Assembly: GCA_946479705.1 (NCBI GenBank)
Contig: CAMLHI010000085.1
Coordinates: 1-7,838, forward strand
Direction: 5' to 3'
Length of the DNA: 7,838 nucleotides
Source of the DNA: an uncultured Oxalobacteraceae bacterium
Lineage (GTDB): Bacteria; Pseudomonadota; Gammaproteobacteria; Burkholderiales; Burkholderiaceae
Position 1 is the stretch's first letter, and the number at the start of each line of letters is the position of its first letter. A program made the position numbers and the translations under genes. This document shows, piece after piece, positions 7,613 to 7,838 of this stretch. The notes beneath the pieces are model-generated. The model was not told where the DNA came from. It ran no database searches and worked only from the letters and a program-made list of their open reading frames with translations.

Positions 7613-7838
7613 GCTCGAGTAATTTGCGTAATCCGCACGCCCAATTCGATGCGGCGCTGCAAAAGGCGTTCGAGTCGAACCTGCTGGCGGCGTTTCTGGA
7701 AGATATAGGCACGGGTGACCTGACCGGCTTGCTGGTGCCGGACGATACCCGCGTCAAGGCGCGCGTGCTGGTGCGCGAAGAGGCCGTGCTGGCCGGCGCG
7801 CCCTGGTTCGAGGGCGTGATGCGGGCGCTCGATCCGAG
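7609..7838 (+). CDS. nadC: Quinolinate phosphoribosyltransferase NadC, 5' part
   Basis: NadC decarboxylates quinolinate and attaches phosphoribose from PRPP to give nicotinate mononucleotide, the step directly after NadA. Only the first 76 codons are present; the gene runs off the right edge. The visible part is the N-terminal open-faced sandwich domain with EDIGTGDLT (31-39), a hallmark of the family, and [13 protein letters not shown] (51-63), which contains the Arg of the quinolinate-binding region. The ATG overlaps the nadA stop as ATGA, and GGAG at 7595-7598 lies 10 nt upstream, a little far for a strong site. The short N-terminal segment before residue 12 is poorly conserved in the family. 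A full gene of about 280 to 300 codons is expected. Confidence 0.93.
   Translation, partial: MSSSNLRNPHAQFDAALQKAFESNLLAAFLEDIGTGDLTGLLVPDDTRVKARVLVREEAVLAGAPWFEGVMRALDP

Overview
The window is a compact, GC-rich, single-strand stretch of bacterial chromosome. All eight genes lie on the + strand. The gene families, high GC and codon use suggest a betaproteobacterium of the Burkholderiales, most likely Oxalobacteraceae (Massilia, Duganella or Janthinobacterium type). This taxonomic call rests on remembered gene content and on the QueE subtype, not on a search. I see no RNA genes, mobile elements, CRISPR arrays or significant repeats, and no base-composition break that would suggest transfer.

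Block 1 (1-1644): after a leader with a good TATAAT box come queE, queD and tadA, packed as one transcription unit. QueD and QueE make consecutive deazapurine intermediates for queuosine. TadA makes inosine. Both modifications sit at tRNA wobble position 34. queD and tadA overlap by 8 nt.

Block 2 (1645-4829): a 166-nt leader is followed by an alpha/beta hydrolase of unknown substrate, an S66 LD-carboxypeptidase (LdcA, murein tetrapeptide recycling) and a DUF418/YeiB-type polytopic membrane protein. These three are joined by 4-nt stop/start overlaps. The DUF418 protein appears to start at a CTG codon, giving a CTGA junction, and this is the most unusual local observation.

Block 3 (4830-7838, running off the edge): a short AT-rich leader with a TAAAAT box precedes ybiT (ABC-F ribosome-associated ATPase). 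It is followed 8 nt later by nadA (quinolinate synthase), which overlaps the 5' part of nadC (quinolinate phosphoribosyltransferase) by 4 nt. nadA and nadC are consecutive steps of de novo NAD synthesis.

I found no convincing undescribed system. Every gene except the hydrolase and the DUF418 protein has a well-known role. The points worth checking are start-codon choice, translational coupling and a few residue variants.
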